NCBI GenBank assembly: GCA_003290165.1
Contig: QNQO01009176.1
Location: 32,468-96,467, forward strand
DNA from: Berberis thunbergii
Lineage: Eukaryota; Streptophyta; Magnoliopsida; Ranunculales; Berberidaceae
Direction: 5' to 3'
DNA: 64,000 nucleotides
Shown in pieces: positions 1 through 12,071 of the stretch. A model generated the notes under the pieces. It was not told where the DNA came from and did not search any database. It saw nothing but the letters and a program-made list of their open reading frames with translations. Both the position numbers and the translations under genes were made by a program. Within the stretch, counting starts at the first letter, position 1, and each line of letters begins with the position of its first letter.

Positions 1-482
1 TTTTTAGCACTAATTAAGCACTCTTTTTAAGCCATATTGAATTTTGTTTATCGAAAGGAAAGCAAACACCCTATTAAGAGTAGTCGACTTTTTATTCAGA
101 TCATTAAAAAAAAAATTACATATACCAGCCCAAGGCAACCTAAATACCTCATTAAACGCTCGCATATGATTTACTAGAAAATTTGCACATCTGATTAACT
201 TCAAAAGGCATAATAAAAAATCATAGGAACTTAATAGATTCCATTCCTTATTCCTCGTTTACCAAAATTTTAGACCAGGTTATCAACACTTGAAGACCCT
301 AAAGTTTCATATAGGATCTATGAATGAGACCCTTGGTCAATAAAATAATTCTCCAAATTAACTTTCAATGATCAAATCATGAGCACTTCCTTAATTAGCT
401 AGCTTCAAGAATTCAAATGGGTCCAACTCCCTATTTTCATTCTACAAAAATGTGATCTTGGGAGATCTTAGTGGAATCTATA
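1..482. other. AT-rich spacer, nothing recognised
   Basis: No gene, terminal repeat or RNA motif could be supported here. A 64-codon minus-strand reading frame at 10-204 has no recognisable domain and I treat it as chance. Similarity to the downstream duplicate begins only at about 483. Confidence 0.5.
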
Positions 483-1378
483 ATATCAAATTAGAGGTTG
501 AAACTGATTCGCACCTGATTAAGGTCAAAGGTGCCTGTAAATATAATAAAAATAAGGGAATGCTTTTTTGAAGTAGTTGGACTTGGCTCTCTAGCTACTC
601 CAAGCAACCAGAGGTTCATTTTTCTCTTGTTTTCAGGGAGGCAATCAACATGAATTAATACAATTCAAGCTTATGACTAGTGAGCTCACATGTGTGTCAT
701 CGAAATCTTTGCTAATTTATTATGAAAAATTCAGGGTTATGTTAGTTAATCGACTTGTACGACTGCACGCCTAAGAGATAGCATTGTCTATCTCCAATAT
801 TTGTGCGAGATTACAAATATATGCTCTTTGGCACACCACGTAAATTAACTATTATTTAACTATTCACAAATTGTACTAGTTCTTAGAAGGCTATAGACTC
901 AAAGCTTGTTCTAGCTAATAAGAAACTGAAATTTTGTTGTTGAAATCTTCAAAAAGAGGTGATTCACTAGGAATTGTCGACCAAAAACAATGAACTCACA
1001 CCATCCAAATACAAAAAAAAATATTTATATAAAAAAGTGGGAAGGACAGTGATATCTACATCTTTGGATTCACATGATATTGTTGAAGATTAGCTCGTCA
1101 TTCCATTTCTCATTATGCCTAATTGTGAATTAACACTAATTTGTTAGAATAAGCGCATTTTCATTCAGATATTATATACGCAAGCATTACACATGTATTA
1201 CTACATGGTTCGCGTTGAACAATAAGTTTGTGTAACGTGGTATGTACCATAAAATCGACGAAAACACAACTACTAATCTCTCTTAAATCTGATCAAGCCC
1301 ATTGAGCTACAAACTTGCGCCTCACTTCCATTATCACCAGAGTACTTGTGCTCCTTGCGAAGTTGTCTATGTTATATA

Positions 1379-1928
1379 TGTTGGAGTCTGTATAGCAAAT
1401 ATCCAATATTAAAAAGAAAAGATGTGTCTTTTGCACTTGAAGATAAAAGATGTGTCTTTTGATTTAAGAAATGTTGTGTCTGATCAATACACCATTTTGT
1501 TCTCTATATATTGAAGAGAAAAACAAGTTCTTCACACACTTTAATATTTTCTAGAATTATTCATTTTTCTTTACTTTTGAGAGAGATTGCATTCGGTAAA
1601 TTCACCAGAACCAATACTCATGTGCTACAATGTTGGTATTAGATAGTTGAATCCTGATAGTCAGACGCCTAAAGAACTACAACACTGAATAGTGGCGAAC
1701 TATGTCTATAGGACATAGCGTATCTGCTAGCTTCTATCTTCAAATCAAGACGTACCAATTTCACCTATTCAAGACAGTGATTTCGCAAGCCTCAATCTGC
1801 AATACAAGTTAGTAGAATAATTTATTTATTTTATTTCATTGTAATCAATTTATAATGAAAATAATATTTGTATTATTATATTAGTTATTTCAAATAAATT
1901 TATACATTGTTCTGATTGTTCTCCAACA
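1379..1928 (+). repeat. Copia 5' LTR
   Basis: 550 bases with ends TGTTGGAG and CTCCAACA, matching 3616-4165 nearly throughout. It contains the promoter-like stretch TCTCTATATATTGAAG near 1501. I could not assign a primer-binding site with confidence directly after it. Confidence 0.92.
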
Positions 1929-1944
1929 ATCTATAGACAGAATT

Positions 1945-2664
1945 ATGGAACAATTAGTTAATGGCATCCAATCCCATCTTGAGAAACCAGACAAGTTCAA
2001 GGGCCGGTATGGATTTCAAACGCTGACAACAGAAGATGTTGTTCTATCTAACAACCTTGAACCTTGCTCATATTGTCAAGGAAGATGTTTTTGTCACTGA
2101 AGGAGATGATATTTCCACAGATCAGTTTAATGCAATTGATGCATGGAAACATAGTGAGTTTTTATGCAAGAACTATATCTTAAACAGTCTCGATGATACG
2201 TTGTATGATGAGTATAGATTATACAAAACAACAAAAGAACTGTGGGATTCCCTGGAGAATAAATATAAAATTGAAGATGCTAGTTCAAATAAGTTTATCA
2301 TTGGAAATTTTTTTCGAAGACTGTTGTGAACCAAGTGGAGGAACTCCAGATTATGATCCTAGAACTTACTTCAAAGGGAATGGAATTGCCACACCAATTT
2401 GCAGCCAGGGCTATCATTGAGAAATTGCCTCCATCTTGGAACGATTTCAATATTCATCTCAAACATAAAAAGATTGACATGACAATGGGGGATTTGGTTA
2501 TCAAATTAAGGGTTCAAGAAGATCACCGCAAGAGTGAGGGAATGAACACTTCTGAGTTCGACGCCAAAGCCAATGTTGTTGAGGATGGAAACAACTCCAA
2601 GCCTAAGTACAACATTCAGAAAACACAAAAATTGCAAAATCCACAAGTGGATATGTATTTATAG
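1945..2664 (+). pseudogene. Copia gag (UBN2-type) remnant
   Basis: The segment encodes recognisable Copia Gag. A first block at about 2036-2320 includes LFYLTTLNLAHIVKEDV and the element-typical LWDSLENKYK. A second block at 2326-2664 includes IIEKLPPSWNDF and GDLVIKLRVQEDHRK. The reading frame is broken: an in-frame TGA just before 2036 stands where Gag usually has tryptophan, the frame changes near 2320, and sequence is missing between the blocks. No clear zinc knuckle is left. Gag would form the particle shell of the retrotransposon; this copy cannot make it. The start at 1945 is the first ATG after the LTR and is a guess. Confidence 0.85.
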
Positions 2665-2777
2665 CAGTGTCGTGGAAATCACAAAAACAAACGTGTATAG
2701 TACGTTCCACAATGTAATATGAATTTATAGCCTTAGATTAGACTGATGAATAAGTAAATTGGCTGAGAATTTTTTTA

Positions 2778-3002
2778 GATATTTCGTTATGGCCTCAACC
2801 TGTGACTGCTATATGTATTCACTGTGACTGCATGACAGCCATTGCACGAGTGAAAAATAACATTTACAATGGCAAATCTAAGCACATAAGACGGCGTCAT
2901 AACACTAAAAATTTGCTCAAAACTAGGATCATTTCAATTGACTATGCGAAGTCAAAGGAAAATATTGCGGATCAACTTACAAAGGGTATACCAAAAGAGT
3001 AA
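2778..3002 (+). pseudogene. Copia pol C-terminus (RNase H end)
   Basis: Translation from 2778 gives DISLWPQPVTAICIHCD followed by KHIRRRHN, ISIDYAKSKENIADQLTKG and a stop. This is the characteristic C-terminal end of Copia polyproteins, covering the last part of RNase H and the tail. Everything from protease through reverse transcriptase is deleted; the junction with gag lies somewhere in 2665-2777. It has no function alone and only marks the element's structure. Confidence 0.88.
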
Positions 3003-3602
3003 GTGTTAAAATTATCGAAGGGAATAGGCTTAAAGCCAATCCAATGAGAAATATACTTGGCTGAAACCTAACCTAGCCAAATGGAGTTCCAAGGCCTTAG
3101 TTCAAAAATGCAAACTAGTTAGGTAAAACTCAAATAATAGAGTGTACACACTTACTCATTCCTAAGATAAAAAATGTATACTACATGTGATGGTCGGGGT
3201 GAATATTTATTTATTCTTAATGACACTAATCTCTTGAGAGATAAGATAAATACAACAGAGTATTAATAATCTAAGTGTCACCTATATGGGAGTAAATGTG
3301 GGGTCGCATTTATGAGAATGATATGGCTGAGTTCTCTAAAGCCCTCATGAATCCATGATTTGTTCAAGACCAAAATGAACACAACCGTATGAATTGAAAA
3401 AAATGAAGATATAGTATGTGTGATGCTCATTGTCTTGATTTACTAAACATGGTGGACAGTTCAATGTCTCCTATAGACACCGCGTCACCGATAAATCCAA
3501 TAAGTATTCACTAAGGAAGGTTCAAGTCCAAAAGACACATCTTTCGATGCATATTATGTTTAAGTTTCTTTTCAGAAGACAACTTTATGTATTTATAATA
3601 CA

Positions 3603-3615
3603 AATGTGGGGGTAT
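3603..3615 (+). other. Polypurine tract before Copia 3' LTR
   Basis: The G-rich run AATGTGGGGGTAT lies immediately before the 3' LTR, the expected position of the plus-strand priming site for reverse transcription. Confidence 0.8.
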
Positions 3616-4165
3616 TGTTGGAGTTTGTATACCAAAAAACCAACATTAAAGATAAAAGATGTGTCTTTTGCACTTAAAGAGAAAATGTGTGTCTTTTAAT
3701 TTAAGAAATGATGTGTCTGATCAATACATCATTTTATTCTCTATATATTGAAGAGAAAAACAAGTTTTTCAAACACATTAATATTTTTAGAGTTATTCAT
3801 TCTTCTTCACTTCTAAGAGAGATTGCATTCAGTAAATTCGCCAAAACTAACACTCTTGTGCTATGGTGTTGGTATTAGATAGTTGAATCTTGATAGTCAA
3901 ACGCTTAAAGAACTATAACACCAAATAGGAGCGAATTTTGTCTATAGGACACAACGTATCCGCTAGCCTCTATTTACAAATCAAGACGTATCAATTCCGC
4001 CAATTCATGATAGTGATTTCGCAAGCCTCAATCTGCAATATAAGTTAGTAGAATAATTTATTTTATTTTATTTCATTGTAATCAATTTATAATGCAAATA
4101 ATATTGATATTGTTATATTAGTTATTTTAAATAAATTTATAAATTGTTTTGATTGTTCTCCAACA
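3616..4165 (+). repeat. Copia 3' LTR
   Basis: 550 bases matching 1379-1928, same terminal motifs, followed directly by the ATATA target duplication. Scattered substitutions between the LTRs show that the insertion is not brand new. Confidence 0.92.
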
Positions 4166-5042
4166 ATATACAAATTTGCACGGTCATATAAACACAACTT
4201 TGCAGGCATTTTGTCAAGTCATCTAATGATGTACACAAGGGTATGCGTATAACAAAAATACCAAAAATCTATGGTAGAATATTTTTAAGATGCCAAGTCG
4301 AAGATGGGAGTGCGTATAGGCTGTATCTACAAGGAAAAATTAATAAATTGAATGGTTTTCAATCAATCACCAATTGGGTAGTGATTTGAAAAATGTTAAC
4401 TAAATGATTCAAAATGTTTACTAACCATACACTCTTCCTTCTAGAATTCAAACACTAATAAAGCTCTTGAAGAACATGGAGGTGGAGGAGCAACTAGGCA
4501 AATTGTGTTTGATAATCAAACCTCCAATCAAACCAGACACCTATAAGCACTTGCAATCTAATAGCACAGCAGTAGAAAATATATAAACAAGAAGTGTCGA
4601 TCGGGAGTTTGGCCATTTTTTTTCCCAATTCGATGGGTAATTAGATTTAAAACAAAATGACTGACAAATTGTTTTGGCTTTAGTGATAGCACTCAGCACT
4701 CGAGCCCGCTTGAGAGTCAAACCTGACAACGATGTTCCACAAAATTTAACAAAAATAAACGTAAGTAAAGCTGATTTTTGTTGACAAAGAATTACTATTA
4801 ATAACAAAATGTAATGAACCTATGATGGCAGTTATTCGACCAAGTAATGATTATTAATTATACCAAGCTTATTTATTCCAATTTTTGTAAAATTGTTTTT
4901 CACTACCTACAAAACTAGTTTTCTTACAACCAACAGATTTTTAAACTCCCTATTAGCATGCAAATTTCAGTATTGAATCTTGTAGAAAAGTAATGATTAT
5001 GTTAATTAATAGGTGCAGCATGGTTAATGCACCAACAGGCTC

Positions 5043-5050
5043 TATAAATA
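5043..5050 (+). promoter_or_regulatory. TATA box of CEP gene A
   Basis: TATAAATA lies 110 bases before the CEP start codon within a block conserved with 47168-47175 in arm B. Its spacing to the ATG fits a plant core promoter and a short 5' UTR. Confidence 0.7.
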
Positions 5051-5159
5051 CCGATGATGAACAACATGAGAACCTACAATTCTCTTGCCTTCCCATTCCT
5101 TATTTCTTCAACTAACTAGCGCGAGATCGAGTTATTCTTCAATTCTATCTCTAAAAGTT

Positions 5160-5450
5160 ATGGCAAAGACACAGCTCAGTTTTTTGTGTGCTATTCTCCT
5201 TGTTCTGTTTTTAAGTCAAGAAATAATTACCAGTGTTGAGGGAAGGCTTTTGAAGCAACAAGACTGCAAAGAATGCATATTTAGGCCTAAAGAGCATGCA
5301 GGTGTTGACAGTGATGAAGTTTTCAGTGGCATCTATGGCGGACGCCATTTGAGTACCTTAGGTGATGATGGTGTCAAACCCACAACTCCAGGTCATAGTC
5401 CTGGGATTGGCCACCATGCATATACTGCAAAAACTGGTCCACTTGTGTAA
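5160..5450 (+). CDS. CEP (C-terminally encoded peptide) precursor, copy A
   Basis: A 96-residue secreted precursor. Residues 1 to about 28 form a signal peptide with hydrophobic core (FLCAILLVLFL), followed by a variable region with the pair CKEC. Residues 71-85 read GVKPTTPGHSPGIGH, recognisable as the CEP domain (family core xFRPTxPGxSPGxGH). CEPs are cut from such precursors, proline-hydroxylated, and perceived by leucine-rich-repeat receptor kinases; in known plants they regulate root growth and nitrogen-demand signalling. The start at 5160 matches the only ATG shared with the paralogue; an upstream in-frame ATG at 5085 lies in the presumed 5' UTR. Unusually, the conserved Phe-Arg is Val-Lys and the usual Asn is His, so the peptide may be weaker or altered. 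The gene is intronless. Confidence 0.88.
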   Translation: MAKTQLSFLCAILLVLFLSQEIITSVEGRLLKQQDCKECIFRPKEHAGVDSDEVFSGIYGGRHLSTLGDDGVKPTTPGHSPGIGHHAYTAKTGPLV

Positions 5451-5622
5451 AGATGAAGATTTGGGGTGGCAGAGTAGACTATATTGTTTGTGTTCGCATT
5501 TGATCAGTTCATCATCACTTGATTTCATACTTGTATTTGTACTATTTATGCACTTGGTTGAAGGATGTATGTTGTGTGATATTCATGTAAAAGCATCATA
5601 ATCTTAAGAATCTATTTTATGA

Positions 5623-5632
5623 AATAAATAAA
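5623..5632 (+). terminator. Polyadenylation signal of CEP gene A
   Basis: Overlapping AATAAA hexamers about 175 bases after the stop codon. The block is conserved in the paralogous arm near 47722. Confidence 0.55.
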
Positions 5633-6127
5633 AGGATATTTGTTTGCATGTGAAGGGTACATATATACATGGTAGGAAACATTTCCTTTTACCAGAGTTC
5701 AACCAAATTTTTTTTATTAATTCTTTCCAATTAATAAAAAATAAATTAAATGGAGAATAAAAGTTTCACATATGTTGAGCAAACTGATATTATCTTATTT
5801 ATTTTAAAAAGCAAACTGATTGCCAAGAAATTAAAAACGGAAAAAAAAAATTACTATATCACTGCGGATGCATTGTTAAATGAGTGTTCCCTTATAAGGG
5901 TGGTTTGGTCATTGCTGGTTTGTTAGTACCTCTCTCACCAAGCCATTCTTTATCATTTTTAATAGATTTTGCTCATGCTTTTTTTTTTTACATAAATAAT
6001 AACTCAGTTCACTTCAGGACGTACGTTAAGATAATTACAGTTCACAGTATAAATAAGATAAGCAACGACATCCCTAAATGAGGAAGAGTTATGTATGCTA
6101 GACTCTGAACTCTCCAAAATTAATGAT
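5633..6127. other. Noncoding 3' flank of CEP gene A
   Basis: AT-rich sequence with counterparts, interrupted by indels, in 47728-48285. I see no gene or element ends in this section. Confidence 0.5.
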
Positions 6128-6225
6128 GTGTTTGGTTGCATGAAATCTTATGTCATGAGAATTCATGAGAATATCCTTACATTTTAGACTAAATTAATAT
6201 ATGCCTTGAGAATCCATAAGGGTTG
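6128..6225 (+). repeat. Deleted MITE fragment
   Basis: GTGTTTGGTTGCATG and the following ~75 bases match the left arm of the complete element at 11743-12071, then jump to a piece like its centre. Arm B lacks it, so it arrived after the duplication or was removed there. Confidence 0.6.
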
Positions 6226-6966
6226 TAATGAACTTAACTGAGTATAGATTTAGCATAAATGAAAAATACAAACTTGCGCGCCCATCTTGCCATCCCTAAC
6301 TACCAAAAGTGTAGGGGTTCAAGTTTTGCCATTCAAAGTTTTTTTTTTTTTTTTCAGCGCCAAACGAAGATTTTATTAATGAAGAAAAGGGATGGTGAGA
6401 GAGACGCTCGCACCCACATACAAAGAGCCATTGAACAATGACCAAGAAAACATAAAAACATTGAAGGAAGTTTCCTCCAAAATATTACATGCAGACCCGA
6501 AACGCCATAGTTTCTTTGATCCCTTGTGCAAGTGCGCTCTCTGATTTGCTTCGCGGTTCAAAGACCCGATAATTTCTTTCCTTTATTTAACCATCAAAGT
6601 TGAAGCTTTATAATCTCAAATTAAATTTTGACTTAACTCACGCTAAAAGAGTGCATGGTAGATCGTACTGTTGTGTCTTCATTGCCTTCGAGGTTCATAA
6701 AATGAGATTTTTGAATGACAAATTTTAGAGCATCTAGTACAAGCTAATGGGGTTTCCAAGTTTTTTATGGACTATAAGCTAACTATCACGGAGTCTGAAG
6801 TTGCATAACGACGCCCAGCTTGTGGCTCTTTTGTTGGATTGCAACCACGGAATACAGGGAGGTTTATTATAATTTATTATAATTTCAATTTTAGTTCATA
6901 TTCTCTGCATCTGAATTTTTATTATAATTTCAATTTTTGAACCCTACTTCATGCATTGGTTTGTGG
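6226..6966. other. Noncoding section of arm A
   Basis: Conserved with 48430-48687 and 50669-51120 of arm B, which is interrupted by an LTR element. Short open frames at 6259-6441 and 6376-6561 are not kept in the paralogue and are not credible genes. Confidence 0.5.
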
Positions 6967-7415
6967 CAGGCATGGCAATTTGCCAGAACCGATGGGTACT
7001 TGCACGGCCCGATCCTAATTATTTTGGGTCTAGAATTAAACCGACACGAGTTCCTAGTGTTAAGAACTGGACCTGAATCGAGAACCGAATATCATTCATA
7101 GTTGTGCTTAATATATTAAGATTTTATCCCACATCATCTAAGGAAACAGGAAAATGAGATGCCATTATTGAAAAACAATAGATTTTCTAATTGTTTTGGT
7201 GCCACATTTAACAGAGCTAAAATAAAAGAAACTTCTATTTCTATAAAAGGACAAAATTTTTTCCTAAAATGTATATATTGGTGGGCCTGTCTAGAGTTTA
7301 ATTGAACCCAATCGAACTCGCGAGACCCATGGGTAGACCGAACTGGACCCGGGGACTGTTCGGCTCGGTTATGAATCTAGCATATTCGATTAGACCCACC
7401 CCGTTGCCATGCCAA
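6967..7415. mobile_element. hAT-like nonautonomous element, older than the duplication
   Basis: The left end CAGGCATGGCAA and right end TTGCCATGCCAA are inverted repeats. The 8 bases before the left end are GTTTGTGG; the 8 after the right end are GTCTATGG here and exactly GTTTGTGG in arm B at 51483. The inside has no coding sequence, and a 5'-damaged counterpart sits at about 51120-51482. An 8-bp target duplication is the hAT signature. Confidence 0.8.
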
Positions 7416-7423
7416 GTCTATGG

Positions 7424-8690
7424 TGGCGGCGAGTGCTTATGGGATAATTGGAGATACATTTATACCGAGATCTGAAAAGTGTGAGGTATGCTTAATACTC
7501 ACAAATAGTGCATTAACACTAGGTTAATTTTGACTAGAGATGGTGAATAGTCACTTTTCTAAATTAATTTGTTTTGAAAAACATGAGAAAGTATTCGACT
7601 TTGAAATTCTTCGCATAAACTTACTGAGAGCTTTTGGTGTGACTTAAGCTAACTCAAAACTACAAGGTTCACAAGATTAATTGATTCACTATAAAATAAC
7701 CCAACAAAAAATCTTTTCTAAAATTCCCCAAATAAATCCTAAGCAAACTAGTTGAACATACAAGCAATATAACAATACAAAGACAACTTAGCTAACATGC
7801 AACGAAAAGTAAATAGACTCATGAAGATAAGAAAATAAAAAGACAAAGAACACCAATATAGCGAGGTTCACCTAAGCTGGAATTTGATCGGCTTCGGCTA
7901 GTTTCTTCCACGGTGGAAAGGGTTCGCCGTCTTTATTACTTGATCAAAAGAGAACTTCAGCTCAATCAACGTTGCACAACCTCGCAAGGTCTAATCGTCG
8001 CACTCATATGAGACTTATAGACACGAACCAAGTATTTTGCTTCACAAGTCATACTCAACACCTTGAGGTCATGTGGGATGCACCACAACCAAGTTTTACA
8101 GAATTGTGCTTGGGATTTTGAAAATACCACTTAGGCTTATGTTCGTGCTCCATAAGACTTATCATGGCCAAGGATTACACCATCATGGAATGCAACATAA
8201 CTAAGTCTTACCGCCCACTTGGGATCTCCTAGTGCACTTACTGATGGGAATCCACTTCACTGATTAAAAAACCCACACGAAGTGAATGGTGAGTTTAGGC
8301 AAAGCTAACACTCAAAATGTTTCTTTTTTCTAGTGATACTTGTTTGTCAGATAGAGAGACTTAAAAGTTCTTTTATATTCATTCCATCACTCAATGGAAG
8401 AAGAAAACTTCACTCAAAGATGAGATAAAGTGGTTGAAAGCTCAACAACTTTCCAAAATGAGGCATATACCAATACAATGCACTGATCAACTCTTCTTCC
8501 TCACTTGTCTTTTTATTCTCTTTAGATAATCAAATAGCTCATGAAGAGAAAAAGAAGTTTTTCCTAAAATACTATGGATCTCTCACAGGGGATATGGGTT
8601 TTAGTGGATGAATGGACCTCTCAAATGAAGGCCAAAGAAGGGATAAAATGATGGCTTCAATGATTTTTTGAACTAGAGAGGTATGGGAAA
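7424..8690. other. Noncoding repetitive-looking section of arm A
   Basis: Conserved with 51491-52757. It contains GGTGAATAGTCAC-type and TATAGCGAGGTTCACC-type phrases that resemble noncoding parts of plant transposons, but I found no terminal repeats and cannot assign a family. Confidence 0.4.
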
Positions 8691-10772
8691 TGATCTAAAT
8701 AGATTGATTTTGGTTCCTAGCTATAGAACCAATCTGATCACATGGAATTTGACTTCATTGTCTCCACCACCTGCTTTTCAAAGCAGCTAAAATCATACAG
8801 ACTTTTGCTATATCAAAACGGCTATCTGCTGAAATGACCTTTCAAGAGGTGAAGTCGACTTTGTTTGCCTTAAGCAACTTTTTTAAAGCAAAAGCTTCTC
8901 CTTTGTCACAAGTCTTTCTACTTGACATGTACATCTCATTTGGCACATAGGATTGCATAAAGAGAAAATATTCAATGGGATATACATTCTCAAATAGGAG
9001 GAAATTCAAAGTCAAACTTTTGAAATTTGGTTCCTACTCTTTTTTTTCCCAAATAGTTTTTTATGCTTTATTTGAATTTTGGCCATCTATAAGCTATTTT
9101 TGGATTGTCTTAATCTTTATACCTTTGACTTGTCTTCATTACTTGACTTCAATTTTCTTGTCCTCGGCCCTTATGAGTTGAATATCATTGAAATAATCCT
9201 TACGAAGCATAAACCTAATCTTAATCGCACAATATATGATTTATAGTCCATCATATAGTTTTACATTATTTTAGCATAATTCTGCAAATATATTTTCAAG
9301 ATCTATCATAGAGAGAAATAAAATTAATTTATGTCAGACTTCCTTGTAACTTTGCCTTTTTAAATTTCAACAAAATAAATCATTCACTGCGAATCTTCTC
9401 GAATAGAGCATATACTCAATTAAGTATATTTACAGGTGATATTAAGACAATTTAGTTATTAACTTGTCTTTGAATGAACCAATATGCTCGAGTTTAAAAG
9501 AATATACAAACACTGCTGACAATTCAATTTTGTTAAGATAATACATAAGTATTTCTTTTTATAGCTTAGTGTTATTTGGATTTCTTTGATAATCCATATA
9601 TAATACTTGGGTTTTTTGTACCTAGGATAGTTTCATTGAACCAGGTGGTTGTGTGCTAAAAAATCGAGCAATGGTATATATCTTGTTGATGGTTTTGTAA
9701 TCATTTTTAACCAAAAAAAAAAACACTCAGCCTCACCATTTAAATCAATTTTAACAAAAACCTAATCATCGTTATCTTTTTTTCCCCATTAGCGTGAACA
9801 TTAACCTAACGTGGGTTTAATAACATGAGGATATATTGAAAAATAGAAGATAGTGTTAAAACGTTTGAGTACTGGGAAGCAACCTACAAAAGGATGAAAA
9901 ATTGGGACCATATTGTAGCTAATGGATTGCAAAGACATGTCGTATATTATGCAATCCAATCAAATCTTGCTGCCATTGAGCATCTAATTTTTTTCCCGAA
10001 CAACAACATAGTTAGAAGAAGAAGAAGCATAAGCAAGATTTTAGAATAAAAAAATAGTCATACTTGTCTGAGCTTGAGACAGTATTGAACCATTCTGAAA
10101 GGGAGCTAGGGGAAAAGCCACAAGTAGCCGTTTGTCAAGAGAAACCATAGAGAATAAATGCATAATTTAGGTATTTCAAGATATTGGTTAAAATATTTGG
10201 GGAATAAAAATAGTCATAAACAAAGTTACCATGAAGCACCCTATTGAGTATTGGCTCATGTTAAGTTTGACTACGAATCAAACAAGGATTACGAGTTGTA
10301 ATCGGCTATAAATTGATTGGATAAAACTTTCTCTAGGACATGGGTTTAGTGCTAAATTAGGAGACATGTGTTTTCTAATCAGGATATGGTTTTGGTCTCC
10401 AATCAAGTCATGGTGTTAGCTTTCCTAAATGAATTTGACTTTTTTGTATGGATTCTATACAAATATGTTGTAAATGCTGTAAAAGTTCAAATTAAAAGAT
10501 CGGAACGAAGGTATCAATTGTTCTTGGGTTGAATCGCGGACTAGGTCGCTTTCATTGAAATGTTTCACGGCTCTGCTCAAAATTGTGCAAGCAGTCAAGT
10601 AGTCTCGCCGTCCCCAGGATAAAACAGCCCAAAATCTTCTCTGTCTTGTTCAAACAATTGCACTGTTGATGAACGGAATATTATCCACCCTTAATCTCTT
10701 ATTTTCTCGGAATCACAAATACATAGCATATACTTTAACAAAACGAAAAACACTTATTTGATTCAAATACTA
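8691..10772. other. AT-rich spacer, no gene seen
   Basis: No open frame with a recognisable domain. A 68-codon hydrophobic frame at 8975-9181 is most likely chance in T-rich DNA. The stretch 10500-10690 has mixed composition but no element ends that I could pair. Confidence 0.4.
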
Positions 10773-10905
10773 AACGAAATGCTCTTGTTTGCAAAATATT
10801 TTTATCTCTAATTGGAAAACGAAATGATCTTGTTTACAAAATGTTTTTCTCTCTAATTGCAAAACGAAGTGCTCTTGTTTGCAATATACTTTTTCTTTCT
10901 TTCTT
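10773..10905 (+). repeat. Three tandem ~44-bp repeats
   Basis: Three units start at 10773, 10817 and 10862 with AAACGAARTG, each followed by CTTGTTT, a T-rich run and CTAATTG or similar. Unit length is 44-45 bases with a few substitutions between units. Confidence 0.75.
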
Positions 10906-11199
10906 GTGTATATAAGCTCTAACTTTGTGTTGTATTTATAGGGAAAATACAGATTCGTTCAAATATGAAAATCCGGATAAGTGCATTGACAAACAAAAAA
11001 CTCGGCTAAATTCATTGGCGCAACAAATGCATGGAAAACGTGGGGAAAATCCAAACGAAATCGCACTTAAAAAAACGTGTAAAACATGGCATGAGAGAGA
11101 GGACAACAAATACAAAATTCCGTCTAGATTCATTCTCTCTTCAGTAATTCAAAATTTAAATAAATTTTCAGCAAAAGAAATGGGTTGCTCTCTAACTGA

Positions 11200-11739
11200 C
11201 CCGACCCGACGACGACGGGCGCGATAGTCTATCTCTCCTTTCCTCACAAAAGTGTGGTACCCCCAAGGGGTCCAAACCCAAATCCAAACAATCTCCTTAT
11301 AAACTCTTCTACAATGAATTGTATAGAAGATGTGAGACTAAAATTAGAGAGAGATTCAGAGATCGAAACCTGATACACACCCATTTTTATTTTATTTTAA
11401 TAAAACCATATTTTCAACAAAATCAGCAACTATCCCCACTGAGGCATCTAAAGGAGAAGAAATTGGAGAGAGTTGTGAGAGAAAACTCAATCATAGTTTG
11501 TTTATGAGCTTAGAGTGTAGGAGGACAAGGTGAGAGATTGAAATTAGAGACAAGAAAACATAGTGTAATTGTTCTTCATTTTCTTATTGTGAAATCTTTC
11601 AAGGGTTCTCCGTGGAGTAGGTCGTTTGCCGAACCACATTCAAACTTGATGGTGTTCTTTTGTTAGCGTAGATTTTTATTTTGCTTGTATTGTTTGAGTC
11701 ATTCGTCTATCCATTGAAGACAAGGTCTTGGCTTGCATT
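11200..11739 (+). repeat. Probable decayed LTR (solo)
   Basis: A TATA-like CTTATAAACTCTTC near 11294 is followed by an untranslated-leader-like stretch. Then comes CTCCGTGGAGTAGGTCG with GCCGAACCACATTC near 11608, a phrase familiar from the R/U5 region of plant LTRs. I could not define TG/CA ends or a target duplication, so boundaries and family are uncertain. Confidence 0.35.
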
Positions 11740-11742
11740 TAA

Positions 11743-12071
11743 GGGTGTGTTTGGTTGCATGGAATCCTATGTCATGAGAATCCATGAGGGGACCCCTACA
11801 TTTTAGGCTAAATTGATGTATCACTCCATATCCACCATTTGGTTTTGTGATCAATGGTGGGAATGAAAGTTTCATGAACATGGGAATCACATGCCTTGAG
11901 GGACCAAAGAGTGGGATTCCCATGTTCATAAGACTTCCATTCCCACTATTGATCATAAAATAAAATGCTGGTCAAATAGTAGATGTGTAGTGATATATCA
12001 ATTTAGCCTAAAATGTAGGGGTTCTCTCATGAATTTCCATGACATAGAATTCCATGGAACCAAACACAACG
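11743..12071. mobile_element. Tourist-like (PIF/Harbinger) MITE
   Basis: 329 bases with long inverted ends. The left reads GGGTGTGTTTGGTTGCATGG; the right is the near complement ending CCATGGAACCAAACACAACG. TAA flanks both sides (11740-11742 and 12072-12074), the 3-bp target duplication expected of PIF/Harbinger elements. There is also an internal inverted pair around GGGATTCCCATGTTCAT. No coding sequence. A deleted relative is at 6128. Confidence 0.85.

Larger units (their letters stand above)
1379..4165 (+). mobile_element. Internally deleted Copia LTR retrotransposon
   Basis: Two LTRs of 550 bases each begin TGTTGGAG and end CTCCAACA. The element is flanked on both sides by ATATA (1374-1378 and 4166-4170). 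The paralogous position near 46277 is an empty site in which the target reads ATGTA once. Only a gag remnant and the C-terminal end of RNase H survive; protease, integrase and reverse transcriptase are missing. At 2.8 kb it is roughly half the usual Copia length, so it is non-autonomous. It inserted into arm A after the segmental duplication. Confidence 0.95.
483..8690 (+). repeat. Segmental duplication, arm A
   Basis: This stretch matches 44734-52757 in the same orientation and order: noncoding sequence, the CEP gene, the hAT remnant at 6967 and a long noncoding tail all have counterparts. Homology starts near 483/44734 and fades near 8690/52757. Arm A alone carries the Copia element at 1379-4165 and a small MITE fragment at 6128-6225. 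The sections 483-1378, 4171-5040, 5640-6960 and 7424-8690 hold no gene that I can support. Both arms gained insertions independently, so the duplication is not very recent. Edges are good to about 10-20 bases. Confidence 0.9.

Noticed and set aside
10..204. 64-codon minus-strand open frame
   Set aside because: No domain, no conserved counterpart, and expected by chance in AT-rich DNA.
5884..6081. 65-codon frame after CEP gene A
   Set aside because: Not conserved in arm B, which has indels through it.
8975..9181. Hydrophobic 68-codon frame that could be a small membrane protein
   Set aside because: T-rich DNA gives hydrophobic translations by default; no promoter or homology cue and it lies just outside the duplicated arm.
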